The notes: generated from the letters alone by a model not told the origin. A stretch of 64,000 nucleotides of DNA from Chitinophagaceae bacterium (GCA_027489035.1 JAIYAN010000001.1:62001-126000); one strand, 5' to 3'. Shown: positions 53,656 to 62,934, counted from the first letter of the stretch. Translations and numbers: made by a program.

Positions 53656-54024
53656 GGGGCTGACCGGTTTTGACAGCATAGATCTTTGTAAGTGTAAGCA
53701 TGTAGTGCGTTGGATAATTAGCACTTAAATCTGAATATTCAAACTCTAAATGGCAATACTTCGTATGCCATGGCTGCTTAATCGATAGATTAGCATCCAT
53801 TCGGGCCGCCGAGCAGGTTTATCTGTTACCATGCTCCGCCGCCGACTCAAAACAAACACAGGTTGCTGCCCGCGAATGATGTGACGTTGGCTTAAGACCA
53901 TTCATCTAAGGAAAATATTGGTTTGTCTGTTCCCTGTATTTTCCCTACAAAAAATTACAGAATAAACATGTAGAAAGCTTATGGCGAATATGTTTGGACC
54001 AGGGTTCGATTCCCTGCAGCTCCA
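53656..54024 (+). ncRNA. ssrA: tmRNA (ssrA)
   Basis: Rescues ribosomes stalled on broken mRNAs. The 5' end GGGGCTGACCGGTTTTGACAG pairs with the 3' end CAGCTCC in a 7-bp acceptor stem, and the T arm GGGTTCGATTCCC sits just inside. CCA is not encoded (ACGA follows the stem), so it must be added after transcription. The tag frame is at 53752-53781. The middle holds GC-rich pseudoknot-like segments (CGGGCCGCCGAGCAGG; GCTCCGCCGCCGAC). It is one-piece and about 369 nt, the normal size. No integrase or att duplication was seen at its 3' end. Confidence 0.97.
53752..53781 (+). other. tmRNA tag-peptide reading frame, GNTSYAMAA
   Basis: GGC AAT ACT TCG TAT GCC ATG GCT GCT TAA encodes GNTSYAMAA-stop. 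The YA(L/M)AA ending is the degradation signal read by ClpXP-type proteases; Bacteroidota tags normally start G(E/N). Confidence 0.93.
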
Positions 54025-54037
54025 CGAATAAAAATTT

Positions 54038-54066
54038 TGGTCAATCTGAGAAGGTTGACCATTTTT
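54038..54066 (+). terminator. Terminator of the tmRNA gene
   Basis: TGGTCAA / TTGACCA, a 7-bp perfect stem with a 10-nt loop at 54038-54061, followed by TTTTT. It begins 13 bp after the acceptor stem and may also serve the convergent lipoprotein gene. Confidence 0.85.
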
Positions 54067-54067
54067 A

Positions 54068-54523
54068 TTACTTGACTTTTGTCACCGTGAAGGTACCTGA
54101 ACTAAATGGAGAAGGGTTTGTCCAACTACCATTTGTAAGATTTCCAGTTTGTGAAGAAAATGTTGCAATACCAGTCTGCGTTTGACCTACATAGCTTGGA
54201 AGTGTATTTCCATAAACATTAGTGATAGAATATGTAAATGTATTTCCATTTAAAGCCCATGTTCCAACTGAAAAATATTGACTACTTAAATTACTGCTTG
54301 TTTTAGTATCAGATATTACCGTTCCATCAGCTTTCACAATTAAACTAAAATATTGAGGAGTGGTACCTCCTGTAGTAATTGCAGTGCCAGCCCAAAGACC
54401 CAAAATTGAAGTTGGTGTAGAAGTGCTGTTTGTGGTATTATTTTTTGTACAACCAAGCTGGGTGCCAATAACAAAAATCATCAAAATTGATTTTAGTAAA
54501 ATTCCGTTTAATCTATTTTTCAT
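54068..54523 (-). CDS. Small lipoprotein, lipocalin-like, unknown function
   Basis: A 151-residue protein with a lipoprotein signal (ILLKSILMIFVIGTQLG-C) and a Thr/Ser linker (TKNNTTNSTSTPTS). The body (ILGLWAGTAITT, YFSLIVKADGTVIS, FSVGTWALNGNTFTYSIT, QTGIATFSSQTGNLTNGSW) has the G.W.G and strand pattern of lipocalin-like or extracellular beta-barrel domains typical of Bacteroidota surface lipoproteins. No function can be assigned. It is convergent with the tmRNA gene and shares its terminator. Confidence 0.8.
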   Translation of the reverse strand: MKNRLNGILLKSILMIFVIGTQLGCTKNNTTNSTSTPTSILGLWAGTAITTGGTTPQYFSLIVKADGTVISDTKTSSNLSSQYFSVGTWALNGNTFTYSITNVYGNTLPSYVGQTQTGIATFSSQTGNLTNGSWTNPSPFSSGTFTVTKVK

Positions 54524-55370
54524 TTTTTTAAATTTAATCGACTACTATATTTTATACATTTTTCGGCTAACCTGATAATATATAAATTTAGTGAATTGAC
54601 ATCAACGGTAGAAGCTTGTCGTCGTTGAGATTGATTTACAAATGTATGTAAATAATGTACATATTATACTTTACCTTTTACTTATTTGATACATGTGTTT
54701 CATGATAGCTTTAATCGTGTTTAATAGGTTACAGTTGTCTTTTCAGAGGAGGCAAAAGTGTTAGAGTTTTCACACAAAGCGCGCAAAAAATCATTGGAAA
54801 CACAGTTGGCAGACATATAACCTCTTGAATAACTTGCACCCATTGAACATTTGAAACCTTTATTGATGATTGGTAAAAACACCAACATCGGCAGAAATCT
54901 GTTAAACTTTAACTGAGAATAATCCTTAATAAGTGAATCGAATTTTTTTGAAATTTATAGCTTAATAAATGAAGTTCGAGATCTAGTGAATTAATACGAT
55001 TTATGCAAGTGAATGCTAATGGAAGAACATCAAATTAGTTGTCTTTGATTAAAGTTTTACTTTAACAGTTTATATTTGTGTAAATTATTACGTTTTATAA
55101 AATAAAACAGTAGTTGGTACGTCATCATCTATCTCAAATATGGATGCAAGTAAATTAGGTACAACAACTGTTTAATTTTATATGTGGTGTCAGAATAACT
55201 CACTTTCTTTTATTTTTAAATTAAACAAAACAACAAATGTGTTTAAAACAATACCATCACAATTACTAATTGACTAATCGATGCGTAAAGAATCACAGGC
55301 TAGACCAATAATTAATAAACTACTTAAGGATAGTGAATAGCTATTGATAGATACTACAACCAACTACCCC
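54524..55370. other. 847-bp gene-free stretch with degraded repeat mosaic
   Basis: No coding frame I believe. 54826-54900 reads, on the minus strand, CTGCCGATGTTGGTGTTTTTACC...GGTTTCAAATGTTCAATGGG, clearly related to the mosaic at 22690-22760 and 8090-8130. The rest is AT-rich sequence in front of the FemAB-like gene. Confidence 0.6.
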
Positions 55371-56108
55371 ATGATCAAGTTCAAAAAAAAATTTTACCTC
55401 TTTAAACTCACAGACCATTATTTTAATACGGTTTCAACCATTTCGAATTTTTGGAGGATCCGAAAGTATTCGTTTCTACCTGAAAATCACCCGACACCAT
55501 TGGGGTGTATCAAAATTGATTTCCACACCGTAATACTGGATATGACGCTTAATGAGGATGAAATTATTGCCGGCTTTCGCAATACGGTCCGCCAAAACAT
55601 CCGCAAAGCCGAAAAATTGGGCATGGTGGCTGATTTCGATCAGGACTTGAAAAGCTTCATTAGCTTTTACAATATTTTCGCAAAGTCGAAGGGAATTTAC
55701 CCTATACCAGAAAGCTTAATCAATGAACTAAAATCAAATTTTAAAATCTGTTGGGTTCGGTATGAAGGCGAAATATTGTATGCTGGTTTATCCTTTTACG
55801 ATGAAAGATTGGGCATTGCTTATGACTATTTGGCCGGAAGTCGCCGATTGGATGAGCGATTTGATCGAACAACGGTTGGATTGGCCGGTAAACTGATGAA
55901 AAAAGAGGAAATCCTGGAATTCAAAAAAATGGGAATGAGCAAATATGATTTTGGTGGATATGCCTGGGAGACTTCGGATAAATCGTTGATGGGCATCAAT
56001 GAGTATAAACTATCTTTTGGTGGTTCGGTAGTGAAGTTGGCTAATTTCAAATCAATTCCCTACTTCTTCTTGACAAAAATGGCCAGCCTTTTAGATCGTC
56101 GATACTAG
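55371..56108 (+). CDS. FemAB/GNAT-like acyltransferase, probable horizontal acquisition
   Basis: A 245-residue protein starting at the ATG at 55371 (a TTG 27 bp upstream gives a weaker N-terminus). The core IIAGFRNTVRQNIRKAEKLG, FYNIFAKSKGIYPIPESL, EGEILYAGLSFYDERLGIAYDYLAGS and MGMSKYDFGGYAW is the pattern of FemAB-like peptidyltransferases, especially those in polysaccharide or cell-wall clusters (LRQNIRKAE; YDFGG). It likely transfers an aminoacyl or acyl group to a glycan or wall precursor. Codon use is GC-richer (CCG, CGG, GCC common) than its neighbours, and it stands alone between two gene-free stretches, which suggests transfer. Substrate unknown. Confidence 0.82.
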   Translation: MIKFKKKFYLFKLTDHYFNTVSTISNFWRIRKYSFLPENHPTPLGCIKIDFHTVILDMTLNEDEIIAGFRNTVRQNIRKAEKLGMVADFDQDLKSFISFYNIFAKSKGIYPIPESLINELKSNFKICWVRYEGEILYAGLSFYDERLGIAYDYLAGSRRLDERFDRTTVGLAGKLMKKEEILEFKKMGMSKYDFGGYAWETSDKSLMGINEYKLSFGGSVVKLANFKSIPYFFLTKMASLLDRRY

Positions 56109-56685
56109 TAATTTTGTTTCAACCCTAGCATGGAAATTATAGAAAAGCAAAGTAAATAACCGCTATTCTATAATTTGACTCCTGAATATTTTTTTACCTA
56201 AAAACCTTAAAATATCGTCCCGATTAATCCAGCATCATTGTACCCTATTCAATGTTTTTTATCAAGATATAAGCACTTTTTTTATCAAAGTCTTTAGTGT
56301 TTTTAATGTGAATTTCACCAAAGATCTACTATCTTAATTTTTCTGTAATTTTTGGTTGCACATCAAAGGGTATTGATTTTAGTCAAAAGGGTTTATTGCT
56401 AATCTTATTTAATTGATTTTATGTGTGAGAATACGTTGATGAATTCATTTAAACTGGAGTGTTTTTTTAGTTGAATGACAAGATTTTATTCACGATTAAA
56501 TTCATTTCTGTCAAATAGAAGCGACATTATTTATTTTTTTATAAAGAACAATTTTGCTTGTATAGGTTAAAATAATCCTAGTAAAAAAGACATAGTTTGA
56601 TGATTTTTAAAACACAACAAATGAGGTTTGAGTTAATGAAAAGTATTATAGCATTATATTTCAATGGCATGCAAAAAAGGACAAA
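56109..56685. other. 577-bp gene-free AT-rich stretch
   Basis: Nothing convincing on either strand: short frames only, no repeats of the mosaic type, no tRNA. Together with 54524-55370 it brackets the FemAB-like gene. Confidence 0.6.
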
Positions 56686-56718
56686 TAAAAAACCCACGAT
56701 AAATTCGTGGGTTTTTTA
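56686..56718 (-). terminator. Terminator of the FAS1 lipoprotein gene (bidirectional)
   Basis: AAAAACCCACGA / TCGTGGGTTTTT stem with loop TAAAT and A/T runs on both sides, 23 bp beyond the stop codon. Confidence 0.93.
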
Positions 56719-56740
56719 TAGTTATTACTAGTATTATCAA

Positions 56741-57658
56741 TTATTGTAAAACACGGTCAATTACATGAATAACACCATTAGTTGTTGTGATGTTTGCTTC
56801 AATTACATTAGAAACAGGACTTGCAGAACCTGTCAATTTAACAGAAGCAGGATTTGTTCCTATAGTTAATGATACTCCAGTTTGTAATGTAGGAGCAGTA
56901 CTTGCATTTATTAAATCACCTGCAAAAACATTTGTACCAATGATATGTGCTTTTACAATAGCAGTTACTGCATTTTGTGGAGCAAGATTAATTGATGCTG
57001 CATCAGGAAATCCTGCAGCTGCAAATGCTGCATCAGTTGGTGCAAAAACAGTGTATTTACCATTGCTGCTTACTGCAGTTGCTAAACCTGCACGAAGAAC
57101 TGCTGCAAGAAGAACCTCGAAATTATCATCGCTAGAAACTACTTCAGCAATATTATCAGTTGGCGGAATCAATACATCAGAGATAACATGTATTACACCG
57201 TTAGCAGCTTGAACGTTTGCTGTTTTTACTTTAATGCCATTTACAAAAACGCCGTTAGCATTACTAGATGCATATAAATTTAAACCATCAAAAGTGTTTA
57301 CGGTATCAGATGCTGGAACGCCAGAAGCTTCAACTTTCGCATTCAATACATGGTATTTCAAAATATCACCCAAAATATCTTCAGGTATTGAAGCAATTGT
57401 TGCGCTATCTAAACCTGCCGCTGCAAATGCTGCGTTGTCTGGAGCAAATACAGTTAGAGAACCAGAAGAAAGCACTGTGGTTAAACCAGCTCTTACAACA
57501 GCTTGTTTCAAGCGTGAAAAATTAGGGTCTGAAACCACAATTTCAACGATATTTTTTTGTGCAGGTGTCGGATCATCTTTTTTACAAGAGTTTAAACCTG
57601 TTAACAAGAATCCTGCAGTGATGCAGATTGCAAATAATTTTTTGTAATTTTTTTTCAT
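56741..57658 (-). CDS. Two-domain FAS1 (fasciclin) lipoprotein
   Basis: A 305-residue envelope protein. The ATG at 57658 gives MKKNYKKLFAICITAGFLLTGLNS-C, a lipoprotein signal; a start 39 bp upstream is unlikely. Two FAS1 domains follow: the first with LKQAVVRAGLTTVL, TVFAPDNAAFAAAG and NGVIHVISDVLIPP, the second with LLAAVLRAGLATAV, TVFAPTDAAFAAAGF and NGVIHVIDRVLQ at the very end. FAS1 domains mediate adhesion and matrix contacts. The repeats are similar to each other and rich in Ala and Val. Function beyond adhesion is not predictable. Confidence 0.93.
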   Translation of the reverse strand: MKKNYKKLFAICITAGFLLTGLNSCKKDDPTPAQKNIVEIVVSDPNFSRLKQAVVRAGLTTVLSSGSLTVFAPDNAAFAAAGLDSATIASIPEDILGDILKYHVLNAKVEASGVPASDTVNTFDGLNLYASSNANGVFVNGIKVKTANVQAANGVIHVISDVLIPPTDNIAEVVSSDDNFEVLLAAVLRAGLATAVSSNGKYTVFAPTDAAFAAAGFPDAASINLAPQNAVTAIVKAHIIGTNVFAGDLINASTAPTLQTGVSLTIGTNPASVKLTGSASPVSNVIEANITTTNGVIHVIDRVLQ

Positions 57659-57841
57659 GATATTTTTTTTGATTTTTATAATACTAATACAACACATATA
57701 TTTTTAAAAAGTTCGAGAAAATATATTTTTTTTAGGATTTTTTTTATTAACAACAACTTCAAGATTATGTTCATTGATAATCAATGTAATAACACAAACA
57801 TCGGCAGAAGTTTTTTTGACATAATAGGATTGAAACACAAA

Positions 57842-58360
57842 TGGATAGAAACACGAAGACACAAAGGCACGAAGAATTTTTAGAGCGAGTAACAAAATGA
57901 GAATGAAGATAAAAGCTAGGACTCATTCAATGCTCACGCTGTCATTTTCGCGCTGACTTTTTAAACCTGCGAAGCAACTTAAAACTAAATTGTTTCACGC
58001 AATGAACACAAAGGTAGGAAACACGAACAATTGGATAGAAACACGAAGACACAAAGGCACGAAGGCACGAAGAATTTTTAGAGCGAGTAACAAAATGAGA
58101 ATGAAGATAAAAGCTAGGACTCATTCAATGCTCTCGCTGTCATTTTCGCGCTGACTTTTTAAACCTGCGAAGCAACTTAAACCTAAATTGTTTCACGCAA
58201 TGAACACAAAGGTAGGAAACACGAACAATTGAATTGAAACACAAAGGCACAAAGACACGAAGTCATGAAAGAATTTTTAGAGCGAGAAACAGAATGTGAA
58301 TGAAGAAAATAGTCAATTGTGAATATTCGCTCTCAATCTCATTTTCACTTTGACTTTTTC
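57842..58360. repeat. Tandem array of roughly 190-bp hairpin repeat, 2.7 copies
   Basis: Copies start near 57842 and 58032, with a partial third near 58230. Each has heptamers (CACGAAGACACAAAGGCACG), a left arm AGAGCGAGTAACAAAATGAG, a right arm CGCTGTCATTTTCGCGCTGACT, then AAACCTGCGAAGCAACTTAA and GTTTCACGCAATGAACACAA. Copies 1 and 2 are nearly identical. Copy 3 is diverged and ends in CTCATTTTCACTTTGAC. The remainder of the 57659-58414 gap holds no gene. Confidence 0.95.
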
Positions 58361-58414
58361 TCCCAACCATTAAACAAGCACAGCGAATTAAACCCTTAAA
58401 CTTTTCAACCCCTT

Positions 58415-59827
58415 CTAATACATCGTATTCAACACACCAAATGAATATTCAACATCCAATCCTGCTTTTTTACTTTTATTGATGATTTCATTCAATTTGA
58501 TTTGGGCATTGATGTAACTCATTTCTCGGCTGTTGATCATAAACAATGAACTTTCTCCCGAATCAAACATACGCTTTTCAGATAACCATAATCGCCTGTA
58601 ATTGAGTACATTTTTACTGTATAAATCAATTTGATTTTTAAACGTATTGAATTCATTAAACGTTGCTTTTACTTTATTCACAAGCTCGTTTCGTTTGTTG
58701 CGTGTTTCATAGGTTGTATTTTCAATTTTTATTTTTGTGAGTTGTAGATCAGCACGCTCCTTTCTCAACAATAAAGGAAATCCTACTACCAATCCCCATT
58801 TATAATTGTTTTGAAAACCTGATGACAAGTTTTTAGCATCAAATAATGGATTGTAATTAAAATTCAAATTGGGCTTTAATTTATCTTTCTTAAACTTTTT
58901 TTCAATCGCTAATTGTTGCAATTTAAAATCGTACACTTTGATGCTTGGATGATTATTGATTAAACTATCTAATTTAGTTAGATTGGATAAAAGTGCATTT
59001 TCATTTTCATAATTTTCTACCGCAATTTCAGGAATTGTTTTATCTGTCAACTCAATAGGCACATCATTTTCAAGCCACAAAAAATTTGAAAGCATCAATG
59101 ATTTTGTTCTGTAATCCATAAGTGCTTGTTGAGATGCAACAATTCTATCTTGAAGCTGAATGATTGCTTCAACCGTATCAATAGAAGGTCTATCTCCTAA
59201 ATTCGATGTAGCTTTTATGGCATCAACCCTTTCCTGACTTAACTTTACCGCATTTTGAAACACTTCTACATTTGTAAAAGACAATTGCCAATCCCAGTAT
59301 ACTTTTCCGGCTTTATACAGCAACTCATTTATAGTGTTAACTTTTTCAAATGCAGATAATTCTTGAAACAATTTGGCTTGCTTAAGGATAGAACGTCTTT
59401 CATCAATAATTAAACCCTGTAAAAGCGGAACTGAAATTTGAGAATAAAACAATCCCTGATTGGGCGTAGTATTTTCAGGATTTAAATTGATACCTTGATT
59501 TCTTTCAAAACCCGTTTTAAATTCAACCCCATACCAAGTTGGAATTTTAAATCCTGCATTACCCAATTCATAATAGTTTTTTTTATCGTAAAATTTATTG
59601 TTGAATTCATAAAACAATTTCGGATCAAAACTTCCACGTGCCAGAAGTGTATTGGCATTGGCTGTTTTAGGGATTAAATTCGCTTGCTTTGCCAAAGGAT
59701 GATTTTGCTTCACCAATTGTAGAAAATTAGCATAGCTTAATTTCATACTTGTATCTGATTGCCCAAAACCATTTAATGCAATTACAACCAGCATTAAAAT
59801 AAATCCACATTTACTTCTTAGCATCAT
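58415..59827 (-). CDS. TolC-family outer-membrane efflux protein
   Basis: A 470-residue outer-membrane channel of a tripartite exporter. The ATG at 59827 begins MMLRSKCGFILMLVVIALNGFG, a signal peptide, and overlaps the end of the upstream HlyD gene by 17 bp, so translational coupling is likely. An in-frame start 81 bp upstream would lie deeper in that gene. TolC-type features: LSYANFLQLVKQNHPLAKQA, long helices (ELSAFEKVNTINELLYKAGKVYWDW; KLSQERVDAIKATSNLGDRP) and a C-terminal repeat of the same pattern. Last gene of the export operon. Confidence 0.92.
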   Translation of the reverse strand: MMLRSKCGFILMLVVIALNGFGQSDTSMKLSYANFLQLVKQNHPLAKQANLIPKTANANTLLARGSFDPKLFYEFNNKFYDKKNYYELGNAGFKIPTWYGVEFKTGFERNQGINLNPENTTPNQGLFYSQISVPLLQGLIIDERRSILKQAKLFQELSAFEKVNTINELLYKAGKVYWDWQLSFTNVEVFQNAVKLSQERVDAIKATSNLGDRPSIDTVEAIIQLQDRIVASQQALMDYRTKSLMLSNFLWLENDVPIELTDKTIPEIAVENYENENALLSNLTKLDSLINNHPSIKVYDFKLQQLAIEKKFKKDKLKPNLNFNYNPLFDAKNLSSGFQNNYKWGLVVGFPLLLRKERADLQLTKIKIENTTYETRNKRNELVNKVKATFNEFNTFKNQIDLYSKNVLNYRRLWLSEKRMFDSGESSLFMINSREMSYINAQIKLNEIINKSKKAGLDVEYSFGVLNTMY

Positions 59828-61178
59828 TTTTATTTTTATCCTTATTTTGATTTGTATTTTTTTTGTAATAATCTGCAGGGAATCCATTGATTTGACGCCA
59901 CAACTCATACCAAATAGGCACTTCTTTTAAAAGCGTCATGGATTTAGCGCCAGCACCAATTCTTATTTCCTTTGGCCAAGCAGGATAATTTTTATCGTGT
60001 GAAACAAGCACCCTGTATTTCCCATTTTCATTGGTAAAATTATTAATCGCAACAATTGTTCCACCATAAGTGCCGTAAGAGATTCCAGGCCAGCCTGAGA
60101 AAAATATTGAAGGCCAACCATCAAATTGAATTTGCACATGCTGACCAATTTCCAACAATGGAATATCCATTGGTTCTACAAACATTTCAATGGCCAATTC
60201 AAAATCCGAAGGCATGATGCTGATTATTTCATCTCCTTCTTTAATGGTTTCACCAATTCCGGATTGTATCGCTTGAGTAATATATCCATCTTGGGGAGCT
60301 AAGATATAATACATCCCAGATCGAATGCTGTAATTCACAAATTGATTTTGCAATTTCGTAACGGTGGCTTCCGCATCATACATGTTTGAAAGCGTAGCAA
60401 ATTTATCTGCCTCAGATTTTGAAATCTTATCCATATAATCTGCATTGATGCTTTGCAATTCTATTTTAGCATTTAAAATTTCATTTTTAGTAGTAATATA
60501 TTTATTCTCTTGAGATATTACCTTAGCCTGTGTTTCCTGTAATTTCAATCTTCTGGTTTCCAGCTCTGTTAATGATTTCAACCCTTCTTTATACAGCTCT
60601 TCCATACGAACCAATTGTTCTTTTGCAATTTTATAATTCACTTGTGCTGCATAAAGTTCTGTACTATCAATTTTAGCTTTTAAATTAGCTTGTATAAGTT
60701 TATTTTCCGCCTGTTCGTATTTTAATTTACGCGCGTTAGTCATTGCATCAATTTGATTATCATTTGCCTTTACTTTCTCCATATAAGATTTCACTGCAAA
60801 TTCTTTTGATTTTAATTGCTGCTCTGTATTGCCTATTAAATCAGGATCTAAATACTCAGATTTGGTTTCGCTAATAAAAAGAATGGTATCTCCCTTCTTA
60901 ACGAATTGCCCTTCTTGAACAAACCATTTTTCAATTCGTCCAGCAATAATTGATTGAATGGTTTGTGGTCGTTGATTTGGCTTAAGCGCTGTTACTTTCG
61001 AATTGGATCTGATATTTTGTGTCCATGGTAAAAAAAGTAAAAGCAATACAATTGCGCCAAGCACATAGAGAAATTTAATTAATTTCCTATTGTTAATGCG
61101 CGCTGCTAATACTTGGAATGAACTTAAATTCTCCAAATATTCTTTATCTTTTAAGGTATTGTGTGTAATGTTTAACAT
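59811..61178 (-). CDS. HlyD-family membrane fusion protein
   Basis: A 455-residue periplasmic adaptor. One N-terminal membrane helix (FLYVLGAIVLLLLFLPWTQNI), a first lipoyl half-domain (TIQSIIAGRIEKWFVQEGQFVKKGDTIL), a long coiled-coil (residues 110-290, e.g. QAENKLIQANLKAKIDSTEL), the second lipoyl half (ILAPQDGYITQAIQSGIGET) and a beta-barrel/C-terminal region. It links the ABC protein at 61276 to the TolC protein at 58415. The C-terminus is very Lys/Asn-rich (KKNTNQNKDKNKNDAKK). Confidence 0.93.
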   Translation of the reverse strand: MLNITHNTLKDKEYLENLSSFQVLAARINNRKLIKFLYVLGAIVLLLLFLPWTQNIRSNSKVTALKPNQRPQTIQSIIAGRIEKWFVQEGQFVKKGDTILFISETKSEYLDPDLIGNTEQQLKSKEFAVKSYMEKVKANDNQIDAMTNARKLKYEQAENKLIQANLKAKIDSTELYAAQVNYKIAKEQLVRMEELYKEGLKSLTELETRRLKLQETQAKVISQENKYITTKNEILNAKIELQSINADYMDKISKSEADKFATLSNMYDAEATVTKLQNQFVNYSIRSGMYYILAPQDGYITQAIQSGIGETIKEGDEIISIMPSDFELAIEMFVEPMDIPLLEIGQHVQIQFDGWPSIFFSGWPGISYGTYGGTIVAINNFTNENGKYRVLVSHDKNYPAWPKEIRIGAGAKSMTLLKEVPIWYELWRQINGFPADYYKKNTNQNKDKNKNDAKK

Positions 61179-61275
61179 AATTTATTTTATAAAAAAACAA
61201 CTAATTAATAATAATATCTTTTCAAAAAGCGTCCAATGATTTTAATATTGTTATCATTGAATAAAAAATTAGCCC

Positions 61276-62931
61276 TTAAGCTTTTAAAATTTCACCATCT
61301 TTCATAACTATTATTTCATCTGATTTTTGTTGGAGATATTGATTATTAGAAATACTGATCAATGTCCAACCATTTGATTTATTCGTTAAAAAGTCAATGA
61401 TTTTATTTCTTTCATTTTCATTTATAAAATCGATTTGATTTTCAATCAACAATAATTTTGGTTTATTCACGATGCTTCTTGCGATAATGATTCGTTGCAC
61501 AATACTTTTCGAAAGTCGATCTCCGATATCAATTAACGTATCTAATCCCTTAGGCAATTCTTTTACATATTCGGTAAGATAGACTTGTTCAACAGCCCAT
61601 AGCACATCATCAATCTTTACAAACTCCCTGCCTAAAGTTATATTTTCCAACAATGTTCCTTCAAATATGGTTTCTTCTGCCAAACCATTACCAACTACTT
61701 TATAAAGCTGAGATATATTGTAATTATTAATCGGCAAATCATTTATGCAAACCCTACCTGATTGAGGTTGATACAATCCGCTGATTAAATGTATAAGCGT
61801 TGATTTTCCAGAACCATTATTCCCTGTAATGCAATAATTCTGATTTGCTTTGAAATGATAATTTATGTTTTTTATGATGGTCTTTGTTCTTCCTGGATAT
61901 GTAAAACTCAAATCTTTCAGTTCAACTTGAATAGGCAAATTAATGTCATGATTTAAAGTTGAATTATTGGTTTGATTATCCAATTCCAAATCCGTTACTT
62001 GTCCTAATTTTTCTAATGATGTTAGTATATCAAAAACATTTTCAAGATTCATGATTATTTTTTCAGACGAGTCAATTACCAATAAGATGATAATTTCTGC
62101 AGCCACAAATTGACCAATATTCATTTGTTGATTTATAACTAACAAACCTCCAACAATCAACAATCCCAATGCAACTATGATTTTGAAAAGCAAGAGTAAT
62201 ACGTATTGTTTTTTTAGCACCAGAAAATGATTTTCTCTGGATTCTAAATAACCCAAAACCCTTTCATCCGTTTTTGATTCAGGAAGTTTTGAAACACCCG
62301 CAAGTTTAAAACTGTCTTTCACTCTAGCCAATTCTTCCAACCAGGAAACAACTTTGTATTTATATTTCGACTCATTTAAGCTGGTTTCCAAACCTTTTTT
62401 ACTGGTTAATTTTATAATGCTAAAAACTAGAACAATTAGTAGAATACTAAATAAAATAAAGAAAGGATGATACAACGACAATAAGATTAAACCAAAAATT
62501 ATCTGGAGGATTGCTGTTGAGAAATCAATAATAATTTTCGATAGGCTTTTTTGTAAAGTGAGCACATCGAAAAATCGATTCATCAGTTCGGGCGCATAAT
62601 GCTTGTAAATTTGTTCGAAAGTTATTTTCGGTATTCTATATGTAAAATCAAATGCAGCACGCGTGAATATTTTCTGTTGAATGGTTTCAATAATTCGCAT
62701 TTGCATGAGCTGCATGTAACCGCCTAAAGCAATACCAAGGGTTACTATAAAAACAAGTATCATCCAAGAAACAGAAACGGCCCCGCCTTGAATGAGATTG
62801 ATGATGGATTGAATTCCAATAGGTAAAGAAAGTGCGATAACGCCTTTAAAAAAGGCGTACGTGTATACTTGATAAATCTCTTTGCTATCGGGTTTTAGCA
62901 AAAGCCAAAAACGTTGATACGGTGTTTTCAT
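61276..62931 (-). CDS. ABC exporter half-transporter with degenerate ATPase domain
   Basis: A 551-residue protein: a six-helix exporter domain (residues 1-310) like that of HlyB/RaxB but without the C39 peptidase, then an ATPase domain. Walker A is intact (ITGNNGSGKSTLIHLISG). The Q-loop Gln is missing (VVGNGLAEETIF), the LSGGQ signature reads LSKSIVQR, the Walker B Asp-Glu reads Glu-Asn (LLLIENQIDFIN) and the H-loop His is replaced (LISISNNQY). It should bind nucleotide but not hydrolyse it normally. It lies 3 bp after the TetR gene and 97 bp before hlyD. It may need a second ABC subunit encoded elsewhere. Substrate unknown. Confidence 0.9.
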   Translation of the reverse strand: MKTPYQRFWLLLKPDSKEIYQVYTYAFFKGVIALSLPIGIQSIINLIQGGAVSVSWMILVFIVTLGIALGGYMQLMQMRIIETIQQKIFTRAAFDFTYRIPKITFEQIYKHYAPELMNRFFDVLTLQKSLSKIIIDFSTAILQIIFGLILLSLYHPFFILFSILLIVLVFSIIKLTSKKGLETSLNESKYKYKVVSWLEELARVKDSFKLAGVSKLPESKTDERVLGYLESRENHFLVLKKQYVLLLLFKIIVALGLLIVGGLLVINQQMNIGQFVAAEIIILLVIDSSEKIIMNLENVFDILTSLEKLGQVTDLELDNQTNNSTLNHDINLPIQVELKDLSFTYPGRTKTIIKNINYHFKANQNYCITGNNGSGKSTLIHLISGLYQPQSGRVCINDLPINNYNISQLYKVVGNGLAEETIFEGTLLENITLGREFVKIDDVLWAVEQVYLTEYVKELPKGLDTLIDIGDRLSKSIVQRIIIARSIVNKPKLLLIENQIDFINENERNKIIDFLTNKSNGWTLISISNNQYLQQKSDEIIVMKDGEILKA

Positions 62932-62934
62932 AAA

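Noticed and set aside
53980-54027. tRNA-like 3' end of the tmRNA as an integration site for a mobile island
   Set aside because: No integrase gene, no duplicated 3'-end sequence and no island-type genes follow; the next gene is a small lipoprotein.
57704-58124. Two frames of about 60 residues beginning MLLALKILRAF and MSPSFYLHSHF
   Set aside because: Both are read across the 190-bp repeat units and their flank, and share identical words (LRAFVSSCFYP) because the DNA is duplicated.
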